Part shown: one piece after another, positions 37,678-46,352 of the stretch | Layout: every line of letters begins with the position of its first letter | Position numbering within the stretch: the first letter of the stretch is position 1 | Assembly: GCF_000021305.1 (NCBI RefSeq) | Contig: NC_011772.1 | Span: forward strand, 4,564,001-4,628,000 | Length of the DNA stretch: 64,000 nucleotides | Direction: 5' to 3' | From: Bacillus cereus G9842 | GTDB taxonomy: Bacteria; Bacillota; Bacilli; Bacillales; Bacillaceae_G | Position numbers and translations under genes: made by a program | Notes under the pieces: generated by a model | What the model saw: the letters and a program-made list of their open reading frames with translations, nothing else | What the model was told of the DNA's origin: nothing | Databases searched by the model: none

Positions 37678-38676
37678 TTATTTCGTTGAATCTCTAAATT
37701 GGATACGGTGAGGTAAGATAACAGTGTGATCTTCCACTTTTTCTTTGTTCATATACTTTGTTAATAGACGCATTGCTACTGCACCGATATCATACATCGG
37801 TTGTACAACTGTTGAAAGCTGCGGACGAACCATTAATGCAAGGCGTGTATTATCGAAACCAAGTACTTCTACGTCAGTTGGTACGTTTAATCCAGCATCT
37901 TGTGCTGCATGGATTACACCTAGTGCCATTTCATCAGAAGACACGAAGATTGCTGTTGGCTTTTCATCATTGCTCCAAAGCTTTTCGAATGCTTCGATAC
38001 CTGAGTCATATGTGTAATCTCCATCGATTACAAGATTTTCATCATATGAAATACCTTCTTCTTCTAAAGCTTTTTTATAACCTTGTAACTTCTTCGCGCT
38101 TCCCGCTTTATCAATGAATGGACCAGAGACGAAACCGATACGCTTATGTCCTTGCTCGATAAAGTGCTTCATTGCATCGTAAGCTGCTTGTGTATAATCA
38201 ATATTTACTGATGGCGTTTCATTTTGCTCATCAAATGACGCTGCTAATACAATTGGTACTGGAGATTTTTTAAATTCTTCAATGTGAATGTCTGTAATAT
38301 CTTCACCCATGAAAACAATTCCGTCCACTTGTTTTCCAAGCATCGTATTTAATAGATGGAACTCTTTCTCTTTGTTTTGATCAGAGTTACTTAAAATGAT
38401 GTTATATTTGTACATTGTTGCGATATCTTCAATTCCACGTGCAAGTTCTGCATAAAACGTATTTGAGATATCAGGAATAATAACACCTACCGTAGTTGTC
38501 TTCTTACTTGCTAGTCCACGTGCTACCGCATTTGGACGGTATCCTAAACGATCAATTGCTTCTAATACTTTCTTTCTTGTTGTAGGCTTTACATTTGGGT
38601 TACCGTTCACAACGCGTGATACGGTAGCCATTGAAACGTTCGCTTCGCGCGCTACATCATAGATTGTTACGTTCAT
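37678..38676 (-). CDS. ccpA: Catabolite control protein A
   Basis: The master LacI-family regulator of carbon catabolite control; with HPr-Ser-P it binds cre sites. 332 residues: helix-turn-helix [29 protein letters not shown] and hinge helix [21 protein letters not shown], then the two-lobed core. ATG at 38676 gives the known N-terminus; the frame extends four codons to a GTG at 38688 inside the AAGGAGTGTG ribosome binding site region. In B. subtilis aroA lies next to ccpA; here aroA is a pseudogene. Confidence 0.97.
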   Translation of the reverse strand: MNVTIYDVAREANVSMATVSRVVNGNPNVKPTTRKKVLEAIDRLGYRPNAVARGLASKKTTTVGVIIPDISNTFYAELARGIEDIATMYKYNIILSNSDQNKEKEFHLLNTMLGKQVDGIVFMGEDITDIHIEEFKKSPVPIVLAASFDEQNETPSVNIDYTQAAYDAMKHFIEQGHKRIGFVSGPFIDKAGSAKKLQGYKKALEEEGISYDENLVIDGDYTYDSGIEAFEKLWSNDEKPTAIFVSSDEMALGVIHAAQDAGLNVPTDVEVLGFDNTRLALMVRPQLSTVVQPMYDIGAVAMRLLTKYMNKEKVEDHTVILPHRIQFRDSTK

Positions 38677-38969
38677 CTCATCGCACACTCCTTCTATTTT
38701 TGTTATCTATTTTTATGTATCGGTTACTTGAATGAAAAAAAGACATCAACTCTATTTGCAGATGCCACCAATCGTCCCGAGTTCTTCCTTTTACTAATGA
38801 TACGATATAAACGCAGGCTCATACAATATTTTCCCGCAAAAGTTTCGAAAAAATTCGCTTCTTTTCTCGTATTTTCGTATTTTTTATGAAAAAAGGGCAT
38901 TTTTTGTAAAAAAATAGATATTTCCTAAGTAGAAATCTTATTTTAAGCAGTACGATAGTAAATGAAATT

Positions 38970-39059
38970 TATATCGGCGATTTTTCGAATATATCGACCA
39001 CAACTCTAATTATATCAGCGATTTTTTTAATATACCAACTTCCCAACAAAAATCGACAA
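38970..39059 (+). repeat. Dispersed intergenic repeat, copy 3 (double)
   Basis: Two tandem versions of the unit: ATATCGGCGATTTTTCGAAT followed by ATATCGACCACAACTC, then ATATCAGCGATTTTTTTAAT followed by ATACCAACTTCCCAACAAAA. The layout matches copy 4 at 54753. It lies between the aroA remnant and ccpA. Bases 38690-38969 carry the ccpA upstream region and show no gene. Confidence 0.65.
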
Positions 39060-39117
39060 TGACAGTCGCTATACAGCTGTCCCAAAATGCCTTTTTGGAA
39101 CAGTTCATTAAAAGTTT

Positions 39118-39815
39118 TTATAATTTACTTCCAAATGATTTTAATTCATTCATAAAATCATTGAACTGCGGGATATTCATTTGCTGCGCCGCATCTGATA
39201 AAGCTACAGCTGGATTTGGATGTACTTCAGCCATAATTGCGTTTGCACCAATTGCCATCGCTGCTTTTGCAGTTAGTAAGAGAAGGTCACGTCTCTCTGT
39301 AGAATGCGTTACATCAAAAACGACAGGTAAATGTGTCTCTTTCTTTAAAATCGGTACAGCGGAAATATCAAGCGTATTACGCGTTGCTCTTTCATTGCTT
39401 CAGCAACTTGACGTACTTGTTCATAACTTTCCACTGCACACGGTCCCATAATAAAATACTAATTTCCGTTACCAATTTTTTCACCATTAATTTCAACAAT
39501 CGTATCTTCTGTTTTTTTCTTACAAGAAACAAGTAGTGCTTTACGATGATCCTCTTCTTGTAACTTTAAACCAACTTGAAAAATTTGTTTGAAAATATGT
39601 TATAAAGTCGAAGTTTCAAATGGACCATTATTATTCTCTGCAATTAAATCCAGTATATTACTTTCACGTACAGGATCAAAACGTTTCACACCTTATACTT
39701 CTTTTAAATTACCAACTTCTTGTACGAGACGACCTCTTTCGTTTAGTAACTCTAATATTTGTAAATTAAGTTGATCAATTTCAGAACGTAAACGACCTAA
39801 TTGTTGTGATGCCAT
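39118..39815 (-). pseudogene. aroA: aroA remnant: chorismate mutase / DAHP synthase
   Basis: Reading from ATG 39815 the chorismate-mutase part is clear (MASQQLGRLRSEIDQLNLQI, LELLNERGRLVQEVGNLKEV), then stops at TAA. The frame continues through [20 protein letters not shown], a second stop, [15 protein letters not shown], a third stop, and [20 protein letters not shown]. About 120 codons of the DAHP synthase barrel are missing, and the frame shifts; then [19 protein letters not shown] to [10 protein letters not shown] follows. The intact Bacillus enzyme (~358 residues) makes DAHP for aromatic amino acids. At the junction MKEQ runs into the ERATRN codons, sharing GAAAGAGCAA. Confidence 0.92.
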
Positions 39816-39952
39816 AAGAAAGCCATCTCTTTCAAATCCCTATATATTACTTTTTTAAGATAACTTATTATAGTTGATACATATACGATTGTCACACGAT
39901 ATACAGCAATGAATTACCATCAAAAAACCTTTTATATTTTCATTTAAAATAA

Positions 39953-39980
39953 AAAAAGACAGTTTACATACTGTCTTTTT
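39953..39980 (-). terminator. Terminator of the CamS-like lipoprotein gene
   Basis: AAAAAGACAGT pairs with ACTGTCTTTTT around a six-base loop at the 3' end of the lipoprotein gene. Confidence 0.8.
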
Positions 39981-41002
39981 TACAAGAAGGAAACAAACGG
40001 TTTATCACTGTTTTTCTCTTTTATAATAACGGCCTCAATTTTACTCTCGGACTTGATCTGTAATTGTACTTTCGCATCTTTAGGCAATTTGTCTAACATA
40101 CCTTGAGCAGCCAATTGGGTAAGAGCCATTAATTCTGTTTTACCGTTATATTTAATAACAATATTCATATTTAATGTATCCATTTGATCTTTCTTATAAG
40201 AAACTTTTGCATTGACTGGAATAAAATCTCCATTAGAAAAACCTTTTATTTCCTTAGCAAAGTTATTTATTTTTGTATTATCTTCTCCATGTGCTTGTGT
40301 AAATTCATCAGAAGGATATGAATACGACTTTTCATCAATTGTACTCCAATTTCCAAGGTTCATATCATTCTTTTGAACAGTAGCACTAGCAATATACGTA
40401 CCATTTTTTAAAGAACTTGTACTTTCTTGCTTAAAGATAGCAAACGTAATTGGAGATTTGTTATATTTATCATTTTTGTTAATAGCTTCAATAAGTTGTT
40501 TAGCAACTTCAGACCCTTTAGACATAGCTTCTTCATTCGATACACTTGAAGACATAGCTAAGCCAATCATAACACCAGATAAACTTAATTCATTTGAATT
40601 CTGTTTTCCAAAATAGTCTTGTTCTATAATATTCGTCAAAACTGGCGCTTCTACTTTCGCAACTAGTTCATCAACTAGTTTCTCTGGAATATACTGATTT
40701 AATTGCAGTACGTGACTCTCTGTATCAAATTGCTGCGTTGCAATATTTATTAAACCATTTTCATACTCTGCTAAATCTAATTTAGAATTTGTTTTTATAT
40801 TAGCTGTATTAATAACCTTTTGTTCTTTTAAAGGAATAACAGTTCTATAATAATCTTTAGAAACAGCAGTTCTCGGAATCATACTTTTTTCTTTTGTATC
40901 TTTTTGTATAACTTCATCCTTCTTACTAATCGTATTACTATTGTTACTACAAGCTCCCAGTAATAAACTTACGACTGCGAAGGATAATGCCATTTTCTTC
41001 AT
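39980..41002 (-). CDS. CamS-family lipoprotein (sex pheromone precursor-like)
   Basis: A signal peptide MKKMALSFAVVSLLLGAC with lipobox LGAC (Cys18) predicts an extracytoplasmic lipoprotein of 340 residues. KDYYRTVIPLKEQKV, LDLAEYENGLINIATQQF, LQLNQYIPEKLVDELV and GVMIGLAMSS resemble the CamS/YerH family, whose signal peptides yield pheromone peptides in enterococci and staphylococci; a pheromone role here is not shown. The ribosome binding site (AGGTT) is weak. Single gene between the aroA remnant and ytxJ. Confidence 0.75.
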   Translation of the reverse strand: MKKMALSFAVVSLLLGACSNNSNTISKKDEVIQKDTKEKSMIPRTAVSKDYYRTVIPLKEQKVINTANIKTNSKLDLAEYENGLINIATQQFDTESHVLQLNQYIPEKLVDELVAKVEAPVLTNIIEQDYFGKQNSNELSLSGVMIGLAMSSSVSNEEAMSKGSEVAKQLIEAINKNDKYNKSPITFAIFKQESTSSLKNGTYIASATVQKNDMNLGNWSTIDEKSYSYPSDEFTQAHGEDNTKINNFAKEIKGFSNGDFIPVNAKVSYKKDQMDTLNMNIVIKYNGKTELMALTQLAAQGMLDKLPKDAKVQLQIKSESKIEAVIIKEKNSDKPFVSFL

Positions 41003-41087
41003 TACTTAAAACCTACTTTCAACAATCTAGTTATTTAGTTTGAACTATTAATAGTGTACCACTAAATATATTTCAACAAAAACAAAA

Positions 41088-41120
41088 AAAAGAAGCAAGC
41101 ACCTTTAGCTTGCTTCTTTT
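41088..41120 (-). terminator. Terminator of ytxGJ
   Basis: AAAAGAAGCAAGC pairs with GCTTGCTTCTTTT around ACCTTTA, at the ytxJ stop, with seven or more A giving the U-run. Confidence 0.85.
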
Positions 41121-41449
41121 TACTTTATATTCTCTTCTAAAGCATCTTTTTTAATATTCCAATGAGATGTATTCCATACTACCATCCCATCTTTTATGTA
41201 TAACACTTGCGGTGATTCATGTCTAATACTGTATTGTTCTGCAACACGATTTGACACATCTCTCGCATCTTGTACGTATAAGTAATACGCTGGCACTTCT
41301 CTTTCTTCACTGCAATACGCTTGAAATTCTGTGTATGCACCGTGACTAATCGGGCATGTCGTACTATGTTTAAAAAGAACATACGGCTCATTCTTTTCTA
41401 CTAAGACTTCAAGCTCTTCAATTGTTTCAAGCTTTGTCATATTCATCAC
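41120..41449 (-). CDS. ytxJ: Bacilliredoxin-like general stress protein YtxJ
   Basis: 109 residues with a thioredoxin-like fold and one active cysteine, Cys32, in HSTTCPISHGAY, the monothiol bacilliredoxin motif; it likely removes bacillithiol from proteins. FYxxxD-type core (YYLYVQDARDVSNRV) and the cis-Pro region (HESPQVLYIKDG) are present. It overlaps the ytxG stop by four bases, so the two are co-translated. In B. subtilis the operon is ytxGHJ under SigB/SigH; no ytxH is present here. Confidence 0.88.
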   Translation of the reverse strand: MMNMTKLETIEELEVLVEKNEPYVLFKHSTTCPISHGAYTEFQAYCSEEREVPAYYLYVQDARDVSNRVAEQYSIRHESPQVLYIKDGMVVWNTSHWNIKKDALEENIK

Positions 41450-41958
41450 GATTCACCTCTCATACGAAATCTAGAGCGCTTCTCTTTCTTTTCAGCGTTT
41501 TTCTCAATTCTTTCTAATTTACGCTCTTCTTTTTCAACCTTCTTCTCTTGTCTCGACGCACGGTAATGATTGTATACTTCAATCGCCGCACTGCTCCACT
41601 GTACAACTTGCGCTACTTTATCAGCGTTATTTTCAATTTCGTCCGTTACAGAGTCTGATACATTACGAAGCTTCGTATTTAAAGATTGGATTGTCGTTCC
41701 AATCCCATCTACACCCGCTACCACTTTATTTAATGACTGTGACTTCTGTTGAATATCATCAGCTAACGCATTCGTTTTATGTAATAATTGCTCTGTCTCT
41801 ACGCTAATTCCTTGCATTTGTTTTTCTAAACCTTCTAACGTGCTTGCAACGTTTTCTAACGTCTTCTGAACCGATAACAACGTTCTGCATACATACACAA
41901 CTAATACTGCGAAAGCAACCGCGATAATAGCCGCACTTACATATAAAAGAACTTGCAT
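41446..41958 (-). CDS. ytxG: General stress protein YtxG (DUF948)
   Basis: About 170 residues: an N-terminal membrane helix (MQVLLYVSAAIIAVAFAVLVVYV), a long coiled coil with heptads (LENVASTLEGLEKQMQGISV) and a very basic C-terminal tail (KKVEKEERKLERIEKNAEKK). ATG at 41958 follows AAAGGAAGTGATGAA; the longer frame to 42003 runs over that ribosome binding site. The function is unknown; stress induction is known for the B. subtilis homologue. Confidence 0.85.
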   Translation of the reverse strand: MQVLLYVSAAIIAVAFAVLVVYVCRTLLSVQKTLENVASTLEGLEKQMQGISVETEQLLHKTNALADDIQQKSQSLNKVVAGVDGIGTTIQSLNTKLRNVSDSVTDEIENNADKVAQVVQWSSAAIEVYNHYRASRQEKKVEKEERKLERIEKNAEKKEKRSRFRMRGES

Positions 41959-42145
41959 TTCATCACTTCCTTTATCTTTTTCATACTTTCCCCTATTATA
42001 CAATCATTTTCCGTTTCATTCTAATCCCTATCTCATCATTAGAATTTTCATACTTATTCGTTAACTGTAACATAAATCATTCAACAAATTCCACTAAGTA
42101 GGTTACAATAGGAGAGGATACATAATTAGTAGGGAGGCTTTACAT

Positions 42146-43261
42146 ATGAAAGATCCACGTATTGAAAAGTTAGCATACAATTTAATTAACTACTCTATTT
42201 GCTTACAAAAAGGCGAAAAAGTATTAATTGAAAACTTTGGCTTACAAAAAGAACTTGTAACTGCACTTGTAAAAGAAGCATATGCAGCTGGTGGTTTCCC
42301 ATTCGTCTCTTTAAAAGATCATCAAGTAGATCGCTCTTTATTAATGGGTGCTACTGAAGAACATTTCGAACAAATCGCTGCATATGAAGCAAGCGTAATG
42401 AAAGACATGGACGCTTATATCGGTCTTCGCTCTGGCGATAATATTAATGAACAGGCTGACGTTCCAAGTGAGCGCATGAAAGTTCATGGCCAAACAGTTG
42501 GGAAAAAAGTTCATAGAGATATTCGCGTTCCAAAAACACGTTGGGTTGTTCTTCGCTACCCAAATGCTTCTATGGCACAGCTTGCTAAAATGAGCACAGA
42601 AGCTTTCGAAGACTTCTACTTCGAAGTTTGTAACTTAGACTACGGTAAAATGGATAAGGCGATGGATAGCCTTGTTACATTAATGAATAAAACAGATAAA
42701 GTTCGTTTAACTGGTCCTGGAACTGACTTAACATTCTCTATTAAAGACATTCCAGCTATTAAATGCTCAGGTCATTTAAACATTCCAGACGGTGAAGTAT
42801 ACTCTGCACCAGTTCGTGATTCTGTTAACGGTACAGTTTCTTACAACACACCATCTCCTTACAACGGTTATACATTTGAAAATGTACAACTTAAGTTCGA
42901 GAACGGTCAAATCGTTGAAGCAACTGCAAACGATTCAGAACGCATTAACAAAATCTTCGATACAGACGAAGGCGCACGCTACGTTGGTGAGTTCGCAATC
43001 GGCGTAAACCCATACATCTTACATCCAATGGGAGACATCCTATTCGATGAAAAAATCGATGGCAGCTTCCACTTCACTCCTGGACAAGCTTACGACGATG
43101 CATGGAACGGTAACAACTCGAACATCCATTGGGACTTAGTATGCATCCAACGCCCTGAATACGGCGGCGGTGAAATTTACTTCGACGACGTACTAATCCG
43201 TAAAGACGGACGCTTCGTTGTACCTGAATTAGAAGCTTTAAATCCAGAGAACTTAAAATAA
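42146..43261 (+). CDS. ampS: M29 family aminopeptidase (AmpS type)
   Basis: A cytoplasmic metal-dependent aminopeptidase of 371 residues. KLAYNLINYSICLQKGEKVLIE is the N-terminal signature; the metal ligands of M29 lie in the second half (PDGEVYSAPVRDSVNGTVSYN, GEFAIGVNPYI, HFTPGQAYDDAW, HWDLVCIQRPEYGGGEIYFD). It is shorter than the ~410-residue B. subtilis AmpS I recall, but all C-terminal motifs are present. TAGGGAGGCTTTACAT precedes the ATG. Single gene with its own terminator. Confidence 0.9.
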   Translation: MKDPRIEKLAYNLINYSICLQKGEKVLIENFGLQKELVTALVKEAYAAGGFPFVSLKDHQVDRSLLMGATEEHFEQIAAYEASVMKDMDAYIGLRSGDNINEQADVPSERMKVHGQTVGKKVHRDIRVPKTRWVVLRYPNASMAQLAKMSTEAFEDFYFEVCNLDYGKMDKAMDSLVTLMNKTDKVRLTGPGTDLTFSIKDIPAIKCSGHLNIPDGEVYSAPVRDSVNGTVSYNTPSPYNGYTFENVQLKFENGQIVEATANDSERINKIFDTDEGARYVGEFAIGVNPYILHPMGDILFDEKIDGSFHFTPGQAYDDAWNGNNSNIHWDLVCIQRPEYGGGEIYFDDVLIRKDGRFVVPELEALNPENLK

Positions 43262-43265
43262 TAAT

Positions 43266-43297
43266 AAAAACGCTCGGAATTTTCTCCGAGCGTTTTT
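43266..43297. terminator. Bidirectional terminator after ampS
   Basis: AAAAACGCTCGGA pairs with TCCGAGCGTTTTT around ATTTTC, between convergent genes. Confidence 0.85.
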
Positions 43298-43702
43298 TTA
43301 TTTCTTCCCTACCATTTCTATTTTCACATGTGGATTTTCTTTCTCGATAAGCGCCAAAAATTCATTCATATCTTGCGGCATCGCAACCATATGTACTTTA
43401 TATGCATTCGTCGTAATTTCAAGATACTTTCCAACTTGACGAACAACTCTTATATCTTTTAATACAACATCATCATTTAGAATACCGTACTTTAATACGC
43501 CATTTTCTACTTTATGTTTTTTAATAAATACTTCCCAAACGAGTGGTACATTTACAATGAAGCATAAACCCATCCCAATCAACACTGACATCCAATGCGC
43601 TTTATTAGTGAAAAGCATGACAATTGGATATATACACATAAAAGCTAACGTAAGACAAACGAAAATGACTACTGACTTACTTCTTTGAATTGGAAAGTTC
43701 AT
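43298..43702 (-). CDS. Membrane protein with YyaB-like PH domain
   Basis: 134 residues. Two membrane helices (about 12-31 VIFVCLTLAFMCIYPIVMLF, and 38-57 MSVLIGMGLCFIVNVPLVWE) are followed by a short bacterial PH-like domain (KHKVENGVLKYGIL, LKDIRVVRQV, KYLEITTNAYKVHM, MNEFLALIEKENP). Similar proteins are named YyaB-like PH domain proteins; function unknown. GGGGGTGTAGGT precedes the ATG. Confidence 0.75.
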   Translation of the reverse strand: MNFPIQRSKSVVIFVCLTLAFMCIYPIVMLFTNKAHWMSVLIGMGLCFIVNVPLVWEVFIKKHKVENGVLKYGILNDDVVLKDIRVVRQVGKYLEITTNAYKVHMVAMPQDMNEFLALIEKENPHVKIEMVGKK

Positions 43703-43753
43703 ACCTACACCCCCTAATCCAAATTATACCACTATTTCCATTTTGGTTCATAG

Positions 43754-43790
43754 AAAAAGGCCATTTCTAGATGACCTTTTTCACAATGTA
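43754..43790 (-). terminator. Terminator of the GNAT pair
   Basis: GAAAAAGGTCAT pairs with ATGGCCTTTTTC (minus strand) around CTAGAA. The 3' end of the second GNAT gene overlaps it. Confidence 0.65.
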
Positions 43791-44270
43791 CCTATAAAAT
43801 TTCTTATCTACCTGTAACACTGGAAAGTTTTTCGGCAACTCATCTATACTCACACTTTGAAAACCATTCTTTTCATAAAAGCGATGTGCCGCTAAAAATT
43901 TTACTGTTGTTCCTAAATAAATATCTTTCAACTTTTTATCCTCAGCCCATGAAATTGCTGTTTGAAGCAACATATATGACGCGCCACATTCTTTTCCACG
44001 AAACTCTTTTTGTACGAACATTTTTCTTAGCGCTACTTGATGATTCTCAATATCTAATAAAGCTACTGTTCCAACTACTTTCCCATCATAAAGTGCTACC
44101 CAAAAGTTTCCGTGATCCTTTTGATAGAATGTTTCTATTTCAAGTAAATCAGGTTGCTCTTCTTTCGTAATGGGAACATTATACTCTTTTTGCTGAATAT
44201 GAACGATAAGATCTACTACTTCCTCTTGAAACGTACTTTCATACGGAATAATACGAATCTTCTCGTTCAT
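43767..44270 (-). CDS. GNAT family N-acetyltransferase
   Basis: About 167 residues with the acetyl-CoA motif QKEFRGKECGASYMLLQTA after VALRKMFV, then YLGTTVKFLAAHRFYEKNGF. The substrate is unknown. ATG at 44270 forms an ATGA overlap with the stop of the preceding GNAT gene, a strong reason to prefer it over the ATG at 44285. The two acetyltransferases form an operon. Confidence 0.85.
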   Translation of the reverse strand: MNEKIRIIPYESTFQEEVVDLIVHIQQKEYNVPITKEEQPDLLEIETFYQKDHGNFWVALYDGKVVGTVALLDIENHQVALRKMFVQKEFRGKECGASYMLLQTAISWAEDKKLKDIYLGTTVKFLAAHRFYEKNGFQSVSIDELPKNFPVLQVDKKFYRYIVKKVI

Positions 44271-44815
44271 CGAATATCTTTCCATTCTGAAGCTAATAAA
44301 CTATATACAGCGATATCATGAAAATGATCATATAACCATTCTTCATCTCTTAAAATACCATCTAATTTAAACCCTAAACGCTCTGGAATAGCGCGGCTTT
44401 TCACATTTTCAACACCGCATCTAATTTCCATTTTATTTAATTTTAAATTCTCAAATGCATAGTGAAGCACAGCCTTTACGCTACGTGTCATAACGCCTTT
44501 TCCTCCAGCATCTTCTGCAAGGTAATACCCAAGACTCGCCGCTCTCTTCCCCCAGCTCACTGGATGAATACCTACCATCCCAACAAGCTTTCCTTTGTAA
44601 CGTATACCACTTTCAAAACCGTCTCCCTCTGCAAATTTCTTTAACCACATCGGAAAAATCTCATCATAAGCATCAGCAGATTTTGTCCCATCTACCCAAG
44701 GAAGCCATTTTCGTAAATGATTACGGTTTTGGTCTATTAATTGATATAATTCTTCTTTATGATGTTTTTCTAGTAATTGTAGTTCAATTTCGTCATCTAC
44801 TCGAAGTGTGAACAT
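44267..44815 (-). CDS. GNAT family acetyltransferase (RimL-like)
   Basis: 182 residues resembling ribosomal-protein-serine acetyltransferases: ELQLLEKHHKEELYQLIDQN, NHLRKWLPWVDG, SLGYYLAEDAGGKGVMTRSV (acetyl-CoA loop), LNKMEIRCGVENVKSRAIPE and RLGFKLDG. The RimL/YdaF-like subgroup often modifies N-terminal residues or spermidine; the substrate is not fixed here. AAAAAGGGGACTAAAAAAC precedes the ATG. First gene of a two-GNAT operon. Confidence 0.85.
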   Translation of the reverse strand: MFTLRVDDEIELQLLEKHHKEELYQLIDQNRNHLRKWLPWVDGTKSADAYDEIFPMWLKKFAEGDGFESGIRYKGKLVGMVGIHPVSWGKRAASLGYYLAEDAGGKGVMTRSVKAVLHYAFENLKLNKMEIRCGVENVKSRAIPERLGFKLDGILRDEEWLYDHFHDIAVYSLLASEWKDIR

Positions 44816-44872
44816 GTTTTTTAGTCCCCTTTTTATTTTTCTTATTATTCTAACATTTTTAGATATAAAAAG

Positions 44873-45778
44873 TTAAATATTAACACTTTCTTTTGATTTT
44901 CTTTGTATAAAACCAGAAGAATACAATATTCCCGTAATAACTAATATCATTCCTACAGATTGTGCAGATGTTATATTGACTCCTTCAATAAAAGAAATAA
45001 GTATTGTAACAACAGGCACTAGATTAAAAAATAAAGATGTCCTTGCTGCCCCAATTTGAGCAATTCCATTATTCCACCATAAGTAACCAAGCACACTCAT
45101 TCCAATTGCCATAAAGAGAATCGCTCCCCATGCCAACCAAGGAATTTCTAAAACTGGTACTATACTTTTTTGTGTAGAAGATATGATAATAAAGGCAAGT
45201 GCACCAATAGTCATCGTATATGTCGTCGTTTGTATTGGATTACCAGTTTTAATAAACCTTCTGCCTAGCACGCCGTATAACGCCCAGCAAATATTCCCTA
45301 ATAAAATATAAAAATCCCCTTTTGAAAATGATAAATGTTGTAGTATTGTAAACGAACCTTGTGTAAGTACAAAAACAACGCCAATTAGTGCAAGTAACAT
45401 TCCAATTGCTTGACGCTTCACAATTTTCTCTCGTAAAATGACACTTGCTAACAGCGTCGTAACGAGAGGATTTGTCGCCATAATAAGTGCACCATTAACA
45501 GCTTCTGTATATTTCATTCCTAAAAAGAAAAAGAAGTTAAAGCCGAATACACCAACAATACCTAGCAAAAGATAATAGGTCCTATTCTGCATCCATACTT
45601 CCAAATCAAAATCTTTTCGTATTTTTAACAAACATAACATCACAAATGCAGCAATCCCAAAACGCCATGCTGCTATATGAATTGCTTCGAAATACTGCAC
45701 CGCATATTTCGAAGCATTAAATGTCCCACCAGTAAATATCGCAAAACCTAATAACTGCGTATATACTTTATTTTTCAT
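44873..45778 (-). CDS. EamA/DMT family transporter
   Basis: 301 residues with about ten membrane helices in two EamA repeats (MATNPLVTTLLASVILREKI and LFFNLVPVVTILISFIEGV are the typical repeat ends). The substrate is unknown, probably a small metabolite. Its ATG lies inside the last codons of the merR gene (11-base overlap), so the transporter and regulator are co-expressed and the MerR protein very likely controls it. Confidence 0.88.
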   Translation of the reverse strand: MKNKVYTQLLGFAIFTGGTFNASKYAVQYFEAIHIAAWRFGIAAFVMLCLLKIRKDFDLEVWMQNRTYYLLLGIVGVFGFNFFFFLGMKYTEAVNGALIMATNPLVTTLLASVILREKIVKRQAIGMLLALIGVVFVLTQGSFTILQHLSFSKGDFYILLGNICWALYGVLGRRFIKTGNPIQTTTYTMTIGALAFIIISSTQKSIVPVLEIPWLAWGAILFMAIGMSVLGYLWWNNGIAQIGAARTSLFFNLVPVVTILISFIEGVNITSAQSVGMILVITGILYSSGFIQRKSKESVNI

Positions 45779-46181
45779 TGCCGGCCTCCAAGTCTTTTTC
45801 TTCTAGAAAACCATAATAAATTTCTAACTTCTCCTCCGTTAGCTGAACAACTTTTTGCAATTGTTCCTGCTGTTCTTTTAATCGCTCCAAGTGAGTTGTT
45901 AAAATGGAAATTCTCTTTTTTACTTTCGCTGGTACTTCCTCTTTCTTCTGCCTAATTTCCTCTATAATGCACCCATCACTTGCAAACTCAGCTATCTCTT
46001 CTAATGACATCCCAGTTTGTTTTAATGAATATAAAAATTTTAATAAACGTACATCGCCTTCTGTATATTGACGAATACCGCTATTTCGCGTTGGTGGTGG
46101 TAATAAACCTAATTTCTCATAGTAGCGCAAAGTGTGAATGCTCATCCCTGTTAATTCTGCTACTTCGCCGATTTTATACAT
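45768..46181 (-). CDS. MerR family transcriptional regulator
   Basis: 137 residues. The winged helix-turn-helix reads MYKIGEVAELTGMSIHTLRY, then YEKLGLLPPPTRNSGIRQYT; a C-terminal coiled coil (ISILTTHLERLKEQQEQLQK) mediates dimerisation. A single cysteine (DGCIIEE) could sense a thiol-reactive compound, but this is inference. GGGGGAGAGAAC precedes the ATG. The promoter has the long spacer and dyad of a self-regulated MerR operon. Confidence 0.9.
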   Translation of the reverse strand: MYKIGEVAELTGMSIHTLRYYEKLGLLPPPTRNSGIRQYTEGDVRLLKFLYSLKQTGMSLEEIAEFASDGCIIEEIRQKKEEVPAKVKKRISILTTHLERLKEQQEQLQKVVQLTEEKLEIYYGFLEEKDLEAGNEK

Positions 46182-46209
46182 GTTCTCTCCCCCTTGTTTT
46201 TACACTTTC

Positions 46210-46240
46210 ATCTTACAACCTAGAGTTAGCTCTAGGTCAA
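46210..46240 (-). promoter_or_regulatory. MerR-type promoter and operator
   Basis: On the minus strand, TTGACC (complement of 46235-46240) and TAAGAT (46210-46215) are 19 bases apart, the stretched spacing that MerR proteins untwist. The operator ACCTAGAG-TTAG-CTCTAGGT at 46218-46237 is a perfect eight-base dyad lying in the spacer. Confidence 0.85.
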
Positions 46241-46247
46241 TACATAA

Positions 46248-46301
46248 ATAAAGTGAAACTTTAATCAGTGGGGGTCTTATTGCACGTTAATGCGGGATAA
46301 A
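46248..46301 (-). mobile_element. Internally deleted bcr1-like element
   Basis: Read on the minus strand this 54-base piece starts TTTATCCCGCATTAACG, continues TGCAATAAGACC, and then jumps to CCCACTGATTAAAGTTTCAC, ending TTTAT. Both ends match the full bcr1-like element at 12130-12285, but about 100 internal bases are absent. It sits between the merR promoter and the murC terminator. Confidence 0.7.
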
Positions 46302-46316
46302 AGTTGAACACAACAA

Positions 46317-46349
46317 AAAAAGACGCACAGCCACAGCTATGCGTCTTTT
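46317..46349 (-). terminator. Terminator of murC
   Basis: AAAAGACGCA pairs with TGCGTCTTTT across a 13-base loop, with seven A on the plus strand. Confidence 0.8.
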
Positions 46350-46352
46350 CTA

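Noticed and set aside
39059..39451. 130-codon plus-strand frame over the aroA remnant
   Set aside because: It is the antisense of recognisable DAHP synthase codons.
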